From: Conidiobolus incongruus B7586
Lineage: Eukaryota > Entomophthoromycota > Entomophthoromycetes > Entomophthorales > Conidiobolaceae
Direction of reading: 5' to 3'
Length of the DNA: 32,392 bases
Assembly (NCBI GenBank): GCA_000697335.1
Contig: JNEM01013405.1
Location: forward strand, 1 to 32,392
The notes under the pieces were generated by a model that had not been told where the DNA came from, searched no databases, and saw nothing but the letters and a program-made list of their open reading frames with translations. Shown here piece after piece: positions 11,483 through 22,019 of the stretch (the first letter of the stretch is position 1; every line of letters begins with the position of its first letter). Both the position numbers and the translations under genes were made by a program.

Positions 11483-12760
11483 AAAAAAGTGTGTAAAATC
11501 AAACGTCCAAAATAATCGATTTCTTACTAATTGGATTTTTAACAACAATCACAAGGTCAATAGTTAAAAATTAGAATATATATTATCTATTGATATTTGA
11601 ACTAAAGATTTTAATTATTATGTTTTTTTGTTGTTTTATTATTTAATACATAATTATAGGTGTATATTATTTTATGTGAAAATACATGTAATATAATTAT
11701 ATATTATAGTTCGACATCGATATACTATGATTCTTATCAAAATTTTTAACAAACTCAACAACTGTATTTGGATTGCTAATTATAAAAAAGTATGAGAAAA
11801 CTCATGTCTTAATATCAAACTTAAATATTATTCGAAAATTTCCAACAACTTGAAAATAAAAATATTATCCAATTTTGATATAGTTAATAAAATTCTTAAA
11901 CCCATATTATAAAAAGGTTAGTATATGTTGATATTTTATATTATAGTAAATATAAAAATATAGAATAATCTAGTAAATGTTATGTATATTAATGAATGGA
12001 ATTACTCAAAATACTCTATACCGAACTCAACATTAATAACAAATGGTTACTATTAAAAAAAGTATGAGAGTACACATGTTTAAAATTAATCATCTCCACA
12101 AAGTTTGAATGTAACATAATAATTCAAAGTATTACTGATAATGCTTCAAAATTGAGCATGGATTTATAACCTTTGAAATATTAGTAACTTAGATAAATAA
12201 AGACTAATTATATACTAGGTATACCATTGTATTCAATATACTGAATGTACAAATAACATATTAATAGCATCTATACTAATCAATAACAAATCTTTAACCA
12301 ATTTTGGGTGAACTCAACAGCTGGAGTTAAATGGTTAATATTAAAAAAGTGTGAGAAAACACATGTTCAAACTAAAGATTGAAGAATTCATTAAAGTCAT
12401 ATCAGTATAATAATAAATAAGACACCAAAGATTTGAAAAATAAGCTAAGTGTATATTCATATCAGATTTATATTGATGATTATTTAATCACTAAATTGAT
12501 TAAGTAAAATTATCTATATTATTGATGCTGAAAAGATTGCTTGTTGAATATAGCGATGTAGTAGCTGATTATTATAAAACGATATTAAGTTGCAATCCAT
12601 ATTCAATCAACTCAACAGTTGTAACTTAAGTGTAACATTTAAAAAAAACTATGTGAAAACACATGTCCAAACTAGAGAATTTCGGAGCTCAATTCATAAG
12701 TGATCCAATTTAAAAATTGTAATTTCCTATTCGAAAAAGGTGTGAGAAAACACATGGTAC
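11483..12760 (+). repeat. array of a spaced conserved module, six copies
   Basis: A short module recurs at regular distances. Its core reads like AAAAAAGTGTGAG followed by AAAACACATG. Cores lie at about 11483 (poor), 11784, 12055, 12343, 12641 and 12735. Four copies also share AACTCAACA upstream, at 11752, 12024, 12311 and 12609, each 47-50 bases before the ACACATG/CTCATG end. Steps between those four are 273, 287 and 300 bases, while the last copy follows at 91 bases. The DNA between modules is poorly conserved. The core is a dyad: copies at 11791 and 12651 form perfect 5-bp stems (ATGAG/CTCAT and ATGTG/CACAT) around AAAA. The array ends about 215 bp before the eS24 start codon. It may be a decayed satellite of about 290 bp, a series of binding sites, or small RNA units. 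Confidence 0.65.
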
Positions 12761-12974
12761 AGATGAGCCAATATCGGTGAAAAAATGCCCAATTTGAACC
12801 AATGGTCACCAAATTTAGGAATCCGAAATATTAAAAAGTTGAAATTTCGGAAACCAAATTTGAGGGGAAGGAAAACTATTGCAATATTGGCAAGAATCTA
12901 CCTTTCTCTTTAATTTCTACGAATCAGTTCGATTTTTTCATTAGCGAACTTCAAAAGAAATTCCTGCCGTAGAC
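12761..12974 (+). promoter_or_regulatory. upstream region of the eS24 gene
   Basis: This is a stretch of higher G+C than the array before it. It includes CCAATGGTCACC-like words, repeated CGAAAT/AAATTTCGG words near 12820-12850, and a pyrimidine tract (CTACCTTTCTCTTTAATT, about 12899-12916) about 60-75 bp before the ATG. Such a tract is typical just upstream of transcription starts in strongly expressed fungal genes. No TATA box is clear. Confidence 0.35.
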
Positions 12975-13697
12975 ATGGTATGATTAAGTTTTAATAAATG
13001 AAGAGATGTTTGGGATAATTCGATGGATGCTATCAAAAAATACTTAAAAATACGTTAAAAATCAATATTAAAGTTAAAAAAATATTAATGATCAAAAGAA
13101 GTATTATACAAAAACTAAGATTCAACATCAATTTCAAAACATCTAAAAACTAAACATTTCAATGATCAATTTACTAAAGCTAATTATTCTCAATTATTAG
13201 TCTGACAACACCATTACCATCAGAACCAAGAAATTTTTGGCCAACCCCTTATTGCAACGTAAGCAAATGGTAATAAAACGCGAAGATCTACATAAAGAAT
13301 AGGGTATTAACGGTTTATTAGGTTGCCGAAGTTATCCACCCCGGACGTGCCAACTGCTCCAAGGAAGAAATCCGCGAAAAGCTCGCCAAGATCTTCAAGT
13401 CCGATAAGGAAAACATCTTCGTTTTCGGCTTCAAGACCGTCTTCGGTGGAGGTCGTTCCACTGGTTTCGCCTTGATCTACGACTCCTTAGATGCCGCTAA
13501 GAAGTTCGAACCCCGTCACCGTTTAGCTCGCGTAAGTTCATTTATTAAGTAGATTTTATTTTTATACTAATTAGTGTTTTTAGCACGGTGTTGTTGAAGC
13601 TAAGGTCACCGCTCGTAAGCAACGCAAGGAACGTAAGAACCGTGCCAAGAAATTCCGTGGTAAGGAAAAGGCTAAGGTCCTCAAGTCTTCTTCTTAA
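12975..13697 (+). CDS. RPS24: 40S ribosomal protein eS24, 131 aa
   Basis: eS24 is a component of the small ribosomal subunit. Four coding exons: 12975-12977 (ATG only), 13201-13269, 13322-13531 and 13584-13697. Introns are 223, 52 and 52 nt. The spliced protein starts [24 protein letters not shown], then [22 protein letters not shown], then [25 protein letters not shown], and ends in a basic tail rich in [17 protein letters not shown]. All family landmarks are present and the length fits (human 130-133, yeast 135). The second to fourth exons prefer C-ending codons far more than neighbouring genes do, which fits very high expression. The long first intron right after the ATG is typical of fungal ribosomal protein genes. 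I see no clear snoRNA boxes in it. Confidence 0.97.
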
Positions 13698-14984
13698 ATG
13701 TACTAAATTAAATGGTAAAATTACCACCCTCATAAACCCTCATTTTTATGTATCATTTTTTCTGATTTTTTTAACTTGTTGTATTATATAATATTCTAGA
13801 AGTTTCAATCCTCGGATTCGTAGGTTCCTTGATAATAAATTTGCGAACGATTTGTATAGATCTCAAGCTTTTAGTATTATAGTGTTTTGGCGGGGAAAAT
13901 TATGTTTTCAAATAGGGGAATTTTTGGTAATATTTTGTATGCTTTATCATCATTTTTTAACTTATCAGTACTGGGATTTGGATTTTTATTTATTTGTTTT
14001 CAGCTTTATATTTTTTCAATCAATATTCATCAAACAATATATACCAACTCTACTTTCTCTCTAGTTAAAATCGCTATCCTTACACACTTCAATTAATACT
14101 CAAATTGCCTTCCCATGATAATTTATTTTCTTCAAGTTTAAAATTTATATTTCTTAATTTTAAGGTCCTGCTGTTTCAGAATACAATTTGATGTATTCTC
14201 CCAAATTAGAGCCTTTATTCTCTCTTTACTTTCAATTCACAGTTTTAACCTAAATAAATGGTTAATATTTAATGCCATTTCTCCAGATCGAAATTCAGAC
14301 TCCTTTCAAATTATCCTATAAATACTTCCTTATTCCTTGCTTTTAATGATTAATATCGTCATAGGTACTAATATTTAGAAATTATATATTTATCATCTTA
14401 TTATAACTAGATTATTATTTTGCCGTATACATTTATATCGGATACCCGTTTTCTGATCAAAATATCCAGTATACACTAATATATTATGATACTATAGTTA
14501 AAATGATCAATAATTAATTTTAAATGGTTGTTAATATTCGATATAAACGTTTTAATAATTTTAAATGATATTCTTGGATAGATAATTAATATTATTGTTT
14601 ACGAAATTACTTGAGAGTTGAGGTTAAAGATTATGGATAAGCATGGTATTTTTCTTTTCCTATAGTGATAATCTTGATTACTAAACTTATAATAAATAAT
14701 TGGAATGTATTTTATTTTCAAACCTTTGAAATAATGGTATATATGTAATTTTTTGATGGATTTTAAATTGATATATTAGTTTACCATAATTGAAAAGAAT
14801 TAAAATTGTTATGGCTGAATCATAGTGAATCAAAATGTGTGATTTCATAACCACGTCATTTTTGAAAACCCTGCTAAATTGATATTTAAGTCAATCAATT
14901 TATACAAAAAATTTTTCTTTAATTTCATTTTAAATAAATTTCCAAATAATAATACTATTATAAATTATAAATATATATATAATA
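13698..14984. other. spacer with overlapping open frames, not called
   Basis: This lies between eS24 and the TspO-like gene. Two + frames are open over about 13795-14095 with hydrophobic, Phe-rich translations, but neither has a convincing start and they overlap each other. I treat this as 3' flank and spacer. Confidence 0.5.
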
Positions 14985-15587
14985 ATGAAAGATATTATAG
15001 TAGTCATACCATTATGGGCCATCATCACGATACCTAGTATTACGGGGTTATTGATAGGATTTTGGTTCCACAATACCGCTTACACTTGGCACTTAAGTTT
15101 GCGTAAACCTAGATTTTATCCTCACACGTTTACTATTTTGTTAATTTGGATTATTTGTTATGGACTCTTAGAGTATTCTTTCATTTTGATAGAAGATTAC
15201 AATACTGATAAAAATCCTGGTCAAGTTCGAAATTTATCAACAGTCCTACTCACTCTTTATTGGATAATTGTCAGTTTAAACTTGGTTTGGTTTATCATAT
15301 TTTTTATTTTGGAATATTTGTTAGTGAATTTCCTATTTAATTTGATTCAATTTTGCGTCGTGCTAAGTTTTTGTATTTTGAGTTTTGAGTTGAATAGTTT
15401 GGTAGGGTACTTGAGTCTTCCGTTGGGGATTTGGACGTTTTTAAACATTTATTTGAGTTTGGGACTTTGGTGGTGTAATAGGGATGGTAATGGTGAAATT
15501 GATTTGGAGGAAGCTCATCGTAGGGATTTATTGAATCAGAATAGTAATAGAAATAGAGATTATCATGCTATTAATGTTAATGAGTAG
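14985..15587 (+). CDS. TspO/MBR (translocator) family membrane protein, 200 aa
   Basis: TspO/MBR proteins are five-helix membrane proteins that bind porphyrins and sterols, in mitochondria or ER of eukaryotes. The single exon starts at ATG 14985. Five hydrophobic helices are visible at about residues 4-26, 48-70, 86-108, 111-134 and 138-163. The hallmark loop after helix 1 reads WHLSLRKPRFYPHTFTILLIW (family: Y..L.KP.W.PP...F...W). The third helix has SLNLVWFIIFF, like the family NLLW..LFF, and the fifth ends NIYLSLGLWWCN, like the family YLNL..W.LN. A 37-residue hydrophilic tail follows, unusual for TspO. Residues 165-176 match a canonical EF-hand loop (N1, D3, N5, G6, I8, E12). The first Trp of the WxPP motif is replaced, so this is a divergent member. 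The family call rests on pattern recognition only. Confidence 0.72.
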   Translation: MKDIIVVIPLWAIITIPSITGLLIGFWFHNTAYTWHLSLRKPRFYPHTFTILLIWIICYGLLEYSFILIEDYNTDKNPGQVRNLSTVLLTLYWIIVSLNLVWFIIFFILEYLLVNFLFNLIQFCVVLSFCILSFELNSLVGYLSLPLGIWTFLNIYLSLGLWWCNRDGNGEIDLEEAHRRDLLNQNSNRNRDYHAINVNE

Positions 15588-16495
15588 ATTCTCTGTGGAT
15601 TTTTGCGGAAATAGGAGGGACGTATACAGAGGATTGTAAAATGCCCATTTCCCTTGTACTTGAATTCAATTTATTCTGATTATCAAATCGTAGAAACTAG
15701 TTAATAAATCCTTATCTGTTAATCATATGATGTAGAAAATTCAATATAAATATTTATTATATTTTAAAAATAATTTTCTCAATATATTAAGCCAACTCTG
15801 GTGTTAAATTTAAACTCAATTGATTTATCTTTTTAACAAAAATTACAGACTACCAGTATTATTGGTATATTTTAATTGATATCGAATAGAATTTTCAAAT
15901 TTATATTTATATAACAATAAGCAATATTATAATAAATAGATCAATCGTTTATTTCAATAACTTACAATTAATCTTTAAACTATTTTGAAAAGCAGACTAA
16001 TTTATATTAGTCAATTATTATGAATTTACTTCCATTTTTACAAATATATTCAATTTATTAAAACAACTTTGAATTCACTATTAATTTCAACAGCCTTTTA
16101 AACCTATTGCTATGATTAAATAGTATTCAAAATATGTTTGTTTTTAATAATAATAACAGTCTTTACAATAATCAATTTATTCTTTAATTATGATAATATT
16201 TTAATTGATATTTTAAAATAATGAGAGTTAATTGTAAATAAATTTGGTTTGACAAGTTGATAGTAATAACTCATATTTGAATATTGGATTAGAGATGTAT
16301 TACTAGTTTAACACGATCTAGTCTTATTAATAAATTCAGTTACACTCTTCTATACCTGTTATTTATTAATATTTGTTTAATATTTAAAATTTTCAAAACA
16401 AAAGTTCCCACAATTCCAAAATTTTTTAAAAAATAATATTTAATCTTATTATAATTCGCACCAATCGTCAAAACCCAGTCAAAAAATCCTGAAAA
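15588..16495. other. AT-rich spacer
   Basis: I see no gene, RNA or clear repeat between the TspO-like stop and the Bud32 start. About 80 bases after the TspO stop are richer in G+C and are probably its 3' UTR. Confidence 0.6.
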
Positions 16496-17149
16496 ATGAC
16501 CAATTTCGAAATAATCAAAACCCTAAGTCAGGGAGCTGAAGCCAAAGTGAGTCAAATTAATTTTTTGAATCAGCCATGTATATTGAAGCAGCGATTTGTC
16601 AAAACTTATCGCTTGCCCCAATTAGATACGCAATTGACAATCAAGAGAATGACGCAGGAGGTCAGAGTGATTAAAAAGTGCTTTATAAATGGGATTAAGG
16701 TACCGAGTGTGATGCACGTGGATTTACAGGGTTATTCTATTGTCATGTCGGAATTGAAAGGCGTGACTTTGAAGTCTACGATCTATAATTGTAGCGATTT
16801 CCAAAGGTTGAACGTTTTGATGACACAGGTGGGAGAAACTTTGGCTAAGATGCATTTAATTAATGTGATTCATGGTGATTTGACAACTTCTAACATTATG
16901 GTATTGGATAGTACTGATGATATTGCTTTAATTGACTTTGGTTTAAGTACAATTTCTAATTTGAGTGAAGATATGGCTGTGGATTTGTATGTGTTAGAGC
17001 GTGCTTTCCTCAGTACTCATCCCACATCTGGTCATCTATTCCAGCAGGTATTAAAGGCCTATGAGGCTTACGATCCCAGTCTCAAGGCAAATATGGTCAA
17101 GCTAGACGAAGTAAGGCTCAGAGGTAGAAAGAGAAGCATGATTGGTTAA
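16496..17149 (+). CDS. BUD32: Bud32/PRPK kinase of the KEOPS complex, 217 aa
   Basis: Bud32 is the small atypical kinase/ATPase of KEOPS, which makes t6A at position 37 of ANN-decoding tRNAs with Kae1. One uninterrupted exon. Landmarks: the glycine-poor loop QGAEAKV (residues 12-18), ATP lysine K31 (CILKQRF), helix C glutamate E55, catalytic HGDLTTSN (126-133), metal-binding DFG (147-149), and the diagnostic C-terminus VRLRGRKRSMIG with the basic RGRKRS tail. Kinase subdomains after DFG are missing, as is normal for this family, and the length is typical (human PRPK 253, yeast 261, archaeal about 220). Nothing is broken. Its 3' end faces that of the FANCE-like gene only 55 bp away. Confidence 0.95.
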   Translation: MTNFEIIKTLSQGAEAKVSQINFLNQPCILKQRFVKTYRLPQLDTQLTIKRMTQEVRVIKKCFINGIKVPSVMHVDLQGYSIVMSELKGVTLKSTIYNCSDFQRLNVLMTQVGETLAKMHLINVIHGDLTTSNIMVLDSTDDIALIDFGLSTISNLSEDMAVDLYVLERAFLSTHPTSGHLFQQVLKAYEAYDPSLKANMVKLDEVRLRGRKRSMIG

Positions 17150-17204
17150 ATCCAACATTCAGTCATGATGTATAAGATAAAGAATAAACAGTACATATAT
17201 AAAA

Positions 17205-18661
17205 TTAACTAATATTTATTAAATTAAGCTTCTTCATGATCGATTTCTTCTGATAATTCGAGATTTGATTACCCAACGATTTTAGCTTGTTCACCAAATG
17301 ATTATCTAACACATAATCATGTTTAGAAACGATAGATAATATTAAATTGGTGAATTTAATATTATTATTCAATTTTGTCATATTCATTTCAATTAAATTC
17401 ATCATCCCATCAACCAATTTCACATCAATATTCGTTAGTTTTTGATTTAACATAATATTAATTAGTTCTAATTGATACTCTTTAAACTCTTGACTAGATT
17501 TTAATTTTATATCTATCAATTGACTGTATCCAAACATTTAATTAGCTAAACAATAATATTAAAATAATATAAATTAAATATTACTTTAAAATATAATTAT
17601 ACATAGATTGAGATAGAATATCATTTTGAATAAATTTTATAACCTGTTGAATTGCTAGAGGTTCTAAACCAATGAATTAATATGGTAATATATTTAAGTA
17701 TTATATAAATATATTGATTACTTGAATTATCGTTTGAAATCATTGGAATAACCCAATAATTAATCAGAATCAAGTTAAAATCTTGTTTAAATTGACCAAT
17801 ACAAATTAACAAAGGCCTTGGTATTTGATCCTCAATTAAATTAAACTACATTATAAGCAATGTTAATATAATCTTATAGTATTAAAATATTATAGGTTGT
17901 TACCATTGGATTTAGAATAAAGTGAAAATAAAGCGACCATTTTAATTCATTTAATTGTTTACTCTGAATTAAAGTTTCGTTTAATTTTATCAATTCTATA
18001 GAATTGAAATAGTTTTGATTAAATGTTGATAAATTTAGTTTAGTTAAAATCAATTCCTAAATGCGATTATTAATAAATATATTAATATTTGGAGTACGAA
18101 ATTACTAATTTGGAATTGTATTGAATGAAGCAATTTTGTATGAGGTTTATAATTTGTTCATTGTCGTTTTTCGAGTTGATGATTTGGTGGTTAAATTGGT
18201 CAATAAATTCAATATCTTCTTTATCTATATTGATAATCCAAATTGATTAATGAAAAGTTTTTAATTGTAATAATTAATATCAAATTACCAAGTGTATTGA
18301 TTTCTTTAAAATTTAATTCACTATTCTTATTATTATCCTTAATATTAGGTTCATTTTCATTTAAAAAATTAAAATTTAATTTTAAATTATCTATTTAAAA
18401 ATGATAAAGAATTAAGGAATATAACATTAAGCTCAAATATATATGATTTAAAAAATGAATAATAATAATAATAATAATAATATAAAAAAGGATATTTTAA
18501 ATTTAAAATTCTTATTTAATTCGCTGTTATATTTAATTTTTAAGGTATTCTAAATAACAAAATAGTTGAGTTAAAAATGATAGTTTGATAAAACTATTGA
18601 TATAAATATTTTAATAATTTTATATTACCCATTTTATTAATTTTTGTTTTGGATTTTTCAT
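17205..18661 (-). CDS. FANCE: FANCE-like protein, 5' end uncertain
   Basis: FANCE links FANCD2 to the Fanconi anaemia core ligase that marks DNA crosslinks. Six exons join with matching phases on the - strand: 18289-18390, 18106-18224, 17904-18056, 17722-17845, 17585-17663 and 17205-17523 (introns 49-64 nt, ends GT...AG), giving about 298 residues of all-helical sequence. The C-terminus (NIKFTNLILSIVSKHDYVL, then a helix ending NYQKKSIMKKL) resembles the conserved end of FANCE, where K-F-..-L-L-..-V-..-K-Y is followed by TFLKKS..KAL. A likely first exon with ATG at 18661 (18629-18661, 11 codons, donor GTAATA) cannot be joined cleanly to the exon at 18390, because the candidate exon near 18549 has no donor. 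The identity is inferred from the C-terminal pattern. Other helical-repeat proteins remain possible. Confidence 0.5.
18458..18481. repeat. AAT microsatellite
   Basis: Eight tandem AAT units, within the 5' part or upstream region of the FANCE-like gene. The repeat lies where the gene model breaks down, so it may sit in an intron. Confidence 0.8.
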
Positions 18662-18843
18662 TATTAGGAAATTTTGATACTAATTAAACTGTCAATGAAA
18701 TTTATGATATTTGGATTGGATTTATAGACGAAAATTAAAATAAATTTATGGGATTAATTTCAAAATATTAGAGGAGTATTGATGATTTTAATAATTGGTA
18801 AAGTTAAAAAACATAAAATTGATTAAATAAAAATTGTGCAAAG

Positions 18844-18848
18844 AAAAA
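18844..18848 (-). terminator. Pol III terminator of tRNA-Phe copy 1
   Basis: Five T residues on the - strand shortly after the mature 3' end, the usual Pol III stop signal. Confidence 0.8.
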
Positions 18849-18854
18849 TACTCA

Positions 18855-18877
18855 TGCCACCACCGTGGATTGAACAC

Positions 18878-18920
<43 letters not shown>

Positions 18921-18927
18921 AAGCAGC
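18855..18927 (-). tRNA. tRNA-Phe(GAA), copy 1
   Basis: A full 73 nt cloverleaf with anticodon loop CTGAAGA (anticodon GAA), D arm with TAGCTCAGTTGGGAGAGC, a perfect anticodon stem (TCAGA/TCTGA), and T arm CCGTG-TTCAATC-CACGG. There is no intron. The acceptor stem is weak: G1-C72, C2-G71 and C5-G68 are Watson-Crick, positions 3-70, 4-69 and 6-67 are G-U wobbles, and 7-66 is U-U. The gene is identical to copy 2 at 21947-22019, while the flanks differ. A T5 run 7-11 nt after the 3' end (18844-18848) can serve as the Pol III terminator. Confidence 0.98.
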
Positions 18928-19352
18928 GTATAAGATTTATCAACAAATTGTTTTCAGTTATAACAGAATTTATATATTAATTTTCCAGTATTCATCTAGT
19001 CCAAACAATTATACATATTCTCAATATTATTTTTTTAACATATTCTCCTCTTTAAAACATTTTTTTCACTCCTTAATATCTATTTTAATGGTTATGTTTT
19101 CCTTTTTCAATTAACCTTATCATGCCAGATCCTTCATATCAGGACTCAAATTCAATTCCCACAATTCTTCATCAATACCAATTTAAATTATCAATTCTAA
19201 ACCACCTAATATTTCTAATTATAGTTGAATAATTGAAAAAAATCAATTCAAATCATTTAAAAATTTCAATTAAATTATAAAAAATTTTATATAATTTATA
19301 AATTGAATAATAGAAATATAAAATTCTAGAATTTGATAAAAAGTGTCCAAAA
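18928..19352. other. intergenic region between tRNA-Phe and ELP3
   Basis: AT-rich, with divergent transcription on the two sides. I see no TATA box or other clear element. The ELP3 start is preceded by AAAAAGTGTCCAAAA. Confidence 0.6.
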
Positions 19353-21065
19353 ATGCCAGCGAACAGTAAAGGACCCAGTCAAAGTGAACGTACTTTAAAA
19401 GCTTGCAGTGAAATTGTTAGGGATTTGGTTCAAGCTCACTTCGACAATAAAGAAGTGAATTTAAATGCTTTGAAGACCAAATATAGTAGGGAGAATAGAC
19501 TTAAGAATCAACCCAAATTGGTTGAAATTATCGCTTCAATTCCCGAACAATATAAAAGTATTTTGTTGCCAAAGTTGAAGGCTAAACCGGTACGTACGGC
19601 TTCAGGTATTGCAGTGGTTGCCGTTATGTGCAAACCTCATAGATGTCCCCATATCGCTATGACTGGTAATATTTGTGTATATTGTCCAGGTGGTCCTGAT
19701 TCCGATTTTGAATACAGTACCCAATCTTACACGGGTTACGAACCTACTTCCATGCGAGCGATTCGTGCTAGATATGATCCTTACGAACAGGCTAGAGGGC
19801 GTGTTGAGCAATTGAAGACTTTGGGTCACTCCGTCGACAAAGTTGAGTATATTATAATGGGAGGCACTTTCATGTGTCTACCCGAAGATTACAGGGATGA
19901 TTTTGTCAAAAATTTGCACGATGCCTTGTCCGGTCACACTAGTTTGGATGTTGAAGAAGCTGTCAGAATGAGTGAACAGAGCAAAACTAAATGCATTGGT
20001 ATCACCATTGAAACAAGGCCTGATTATTGTTTGCGCCCTCATTTGGGTCAATTGCTCAAGTATGGTTGTACCAGATTGGAAATCGGTGTTCAAAGTGTAT
20101 ACGAAGATGTTGCCAGAGATACTAACAGAGGTCACACAGTTAAAGCTGTGTGTGAATCTTTCCAAATGGCCAAAGATGCAGGTTATAAAGTAGTTGCTCA
20201 TATGATGCCCGATCTTCCCAATGTTGGTATGGAGCGTGATTTAGAACAATTTAAAGAATATTTCGAAAACCCCGCCTTTAGATCTGACGGCTTAAAAATC
20301 TATCCCACTCTAGTCATTCGTGGTACTGGTCTCTATGAATTATGGAGGACTGGTAGATATAGAAATTATACTCCCAATGCTTTAGTGGACCTCGTTGCCA
20401 AGATTTTAGCTCTAGTTCCCCCTTGGACTCGTGTCTACCGTGTCCAAAGAGATATTCCCATGCCGCTCGTTACTTCTGGTGTCGAGCACGGTAATTTGAG
20501 AGAATTAGCATTAGCCAGAATGAAGGATTTAGGCACCCAATGTCGTGATGTACGTACCAGAGAAGTAGGTATTGTCGACATCCACTCCAAGATCCTACCC
20601 GACCAAGTGGAATTAATTCGCAGAGATTACACAGCCAATGGAGGATGGGAAACCTTCTTAAGTTACGAAGATCCCGCTCAAGATATTTTAATCGGTCTAC
20701 TAAGATTGAGAAAATGCAGTCCCGGTACCTTCCGTCCGGAATTGACTAAAGGACAATGCTCAATCGTTAGAGAATTGCACGTTTACGGTAGTGTCGTGCC
20801 CATGCACGCTAGAGATCCTACCAAATTCCAACATCAAGGTTACGGTACCCTATTGATGGAAGAAGCTGAAAGAATCGCTAGAGAAGAGCACGGTAGTTGG
20901 AAGCTTGCAGTTATTGCTGGTAAGTTCAATATTGCTTTTTTCAATATATTCAACATTAATTGATTCATTCTAGGTGTTGGTACACGTCACTATTATCGCA
21001 AATTGGGTTACGAGCTCGATGGTCCCTATATGTCCAAAGTACTCGTCGACAATCCCCCAGTGTAA
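19353..21065 (+). CDS. ELP3: Elongator catalytic subunit Elp3, 552 aa
   Basis: Elp3 is the radical-SAM and acetyltransferase subunit of Elongator, which starts the cm5/mcm5 modification of wobble uridine 34 in tRNAs. Two exons: 19353-20919 and 20974-21065, with a 54 nt intron. The iron-sulfur motif C-x9-C-x2-C is intact (C98, C108 and C111 in [19 protein letters not shown]), followed by [12 protein letters not shown] and IIMGGTFM. The KAT domain at the C-terminus has [16 protein letters not shown], the acetyl-CoA loop, and [18 protein letters not shown]. The length matches the family (yeast 557, human 547). The intron falls inside the acetyltransferase domain, just after the KLAVIAG strand. 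There is no sign of damage. It is flanked by two identical tRNA-Phe genes on the other strand. Confidence 0.98.
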
Positions 21066-21938
21066 TTATTAACATTCATCAAATCTTTCAGATACCATTC
21101 GATTATTATCCATTTAAAATATTTTATTAGACATCCTCAATTAAACCATTTTTTACAATATTTAGTATGTTTTTTAGATAATTGATATTATTAATATGGT
21201 TATATGCACCTAATGTTTATTGATAGCCCAATTCATGATTAATATCATTTTGTTTACTATTCTATAATCAATTTTATATCAGAACATTCTATTCTGAAAT
21301 ATATTTTTAATAATACTTTTCAATATTTTATTATTGTGGAATATCTACTATTCTTCATAAAATCCTAGCAAGATTTTTAATAACTATTGTACTCCTTGAA
21401 GTTTTAAAAATATTAAATATATTAATAATTTATTTGATTTTTTTATTTTAATATTAATAGTAATATTTTTCAATTAATTTAAGAAGGATTCTATAATAGG
21501 TATTTTTATTTGAATTTTTGAATTGAATGAAATTATTATACAGAATTATTATTTTTTTCAAATTTTTATTTTTATTTTAGAGTTTTATCTGTTTAAAATT
21601 TAATAATTTAAAGGATAATTTATTAATGTATATTTTTATATCAATTTACTCCGAACGAAATTGATGTGCTTGACAAAATTTGAATTATTTGATAAAATTC
21701 AGATCACAAATTCGTGAGTTAAACGTAACACTTTTTGTAGAATTAATCTTATTATAATTATAAAAATTGGAATAGTATAGATTAAAGATGGTATATAAAC
21801 AAAATGGTGGAAATAGTTTTTTTTGGAAAATTTTCAAATTTAAATAATTAGATTTGACAATTAAAATAATTTATATATCATTTAGGTAGGGAGTATTGAA
21901 ATATAAATGTATATTTATGAAAAAAATAAATTTTATTG
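21066..21938. other. AT-rich spacer
   Basis: No gene is seen between ELP3 and the second tRNA-Phe. There are long poly-T and poly-A runs only. Confidence 0.6.
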
Positions 21939-21944
21939 AAAAAA
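21939..21944 (-). terminator. Pol III terminator of tRNA-Phe copy 2
   Basis: A T6 run on the - strand starting 3 nt after the mature 3' end. Confidence 0.85.
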
Positions 21945-21946
21945 TA

Positions 21947-21969
21947 TGCCACCACCGTGGATTGAACAC

Positions 21970-22012
<43 letters not shown>

Positions 22013-22019
22013 AAGCAGC
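21947..22019 (-). tRNA. tRNA-Phe(GAA), copy 2
   Basis: Identical over all 73 nt to the gene at 18855-18927, on the same strand and 3.1 kb away on the other side of ELP3. It has the same weak acceptor stem, with three G-U pairs and a U-U at 7-66. The 5' leader and 3' trailer show no similarity beyond one or two bases. The match therefore reflects an old duplication with gene conversion or strong selection, not a recent segmental copy. Confidence 0.98.

Noticed and set aside
11483-12760. CRISPR array
   Set aside because: The host is a eukaryote, the repeats are degenerate and the spacers are about 200 bases or more, so this is not a CRISPR layout.
13588-14096. Several overlapping open frames around and after the last eS24 exon
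   Set aside because: Some are shadows of eS24 in other frames. The hydrophobic frames after it start at TTG and overlap one another, so none can be preferred.
19602-20201. Frames inside ELP3 on both strands
   Set aside because: They are shadows of the ELP3 exon, which has complete motif support.
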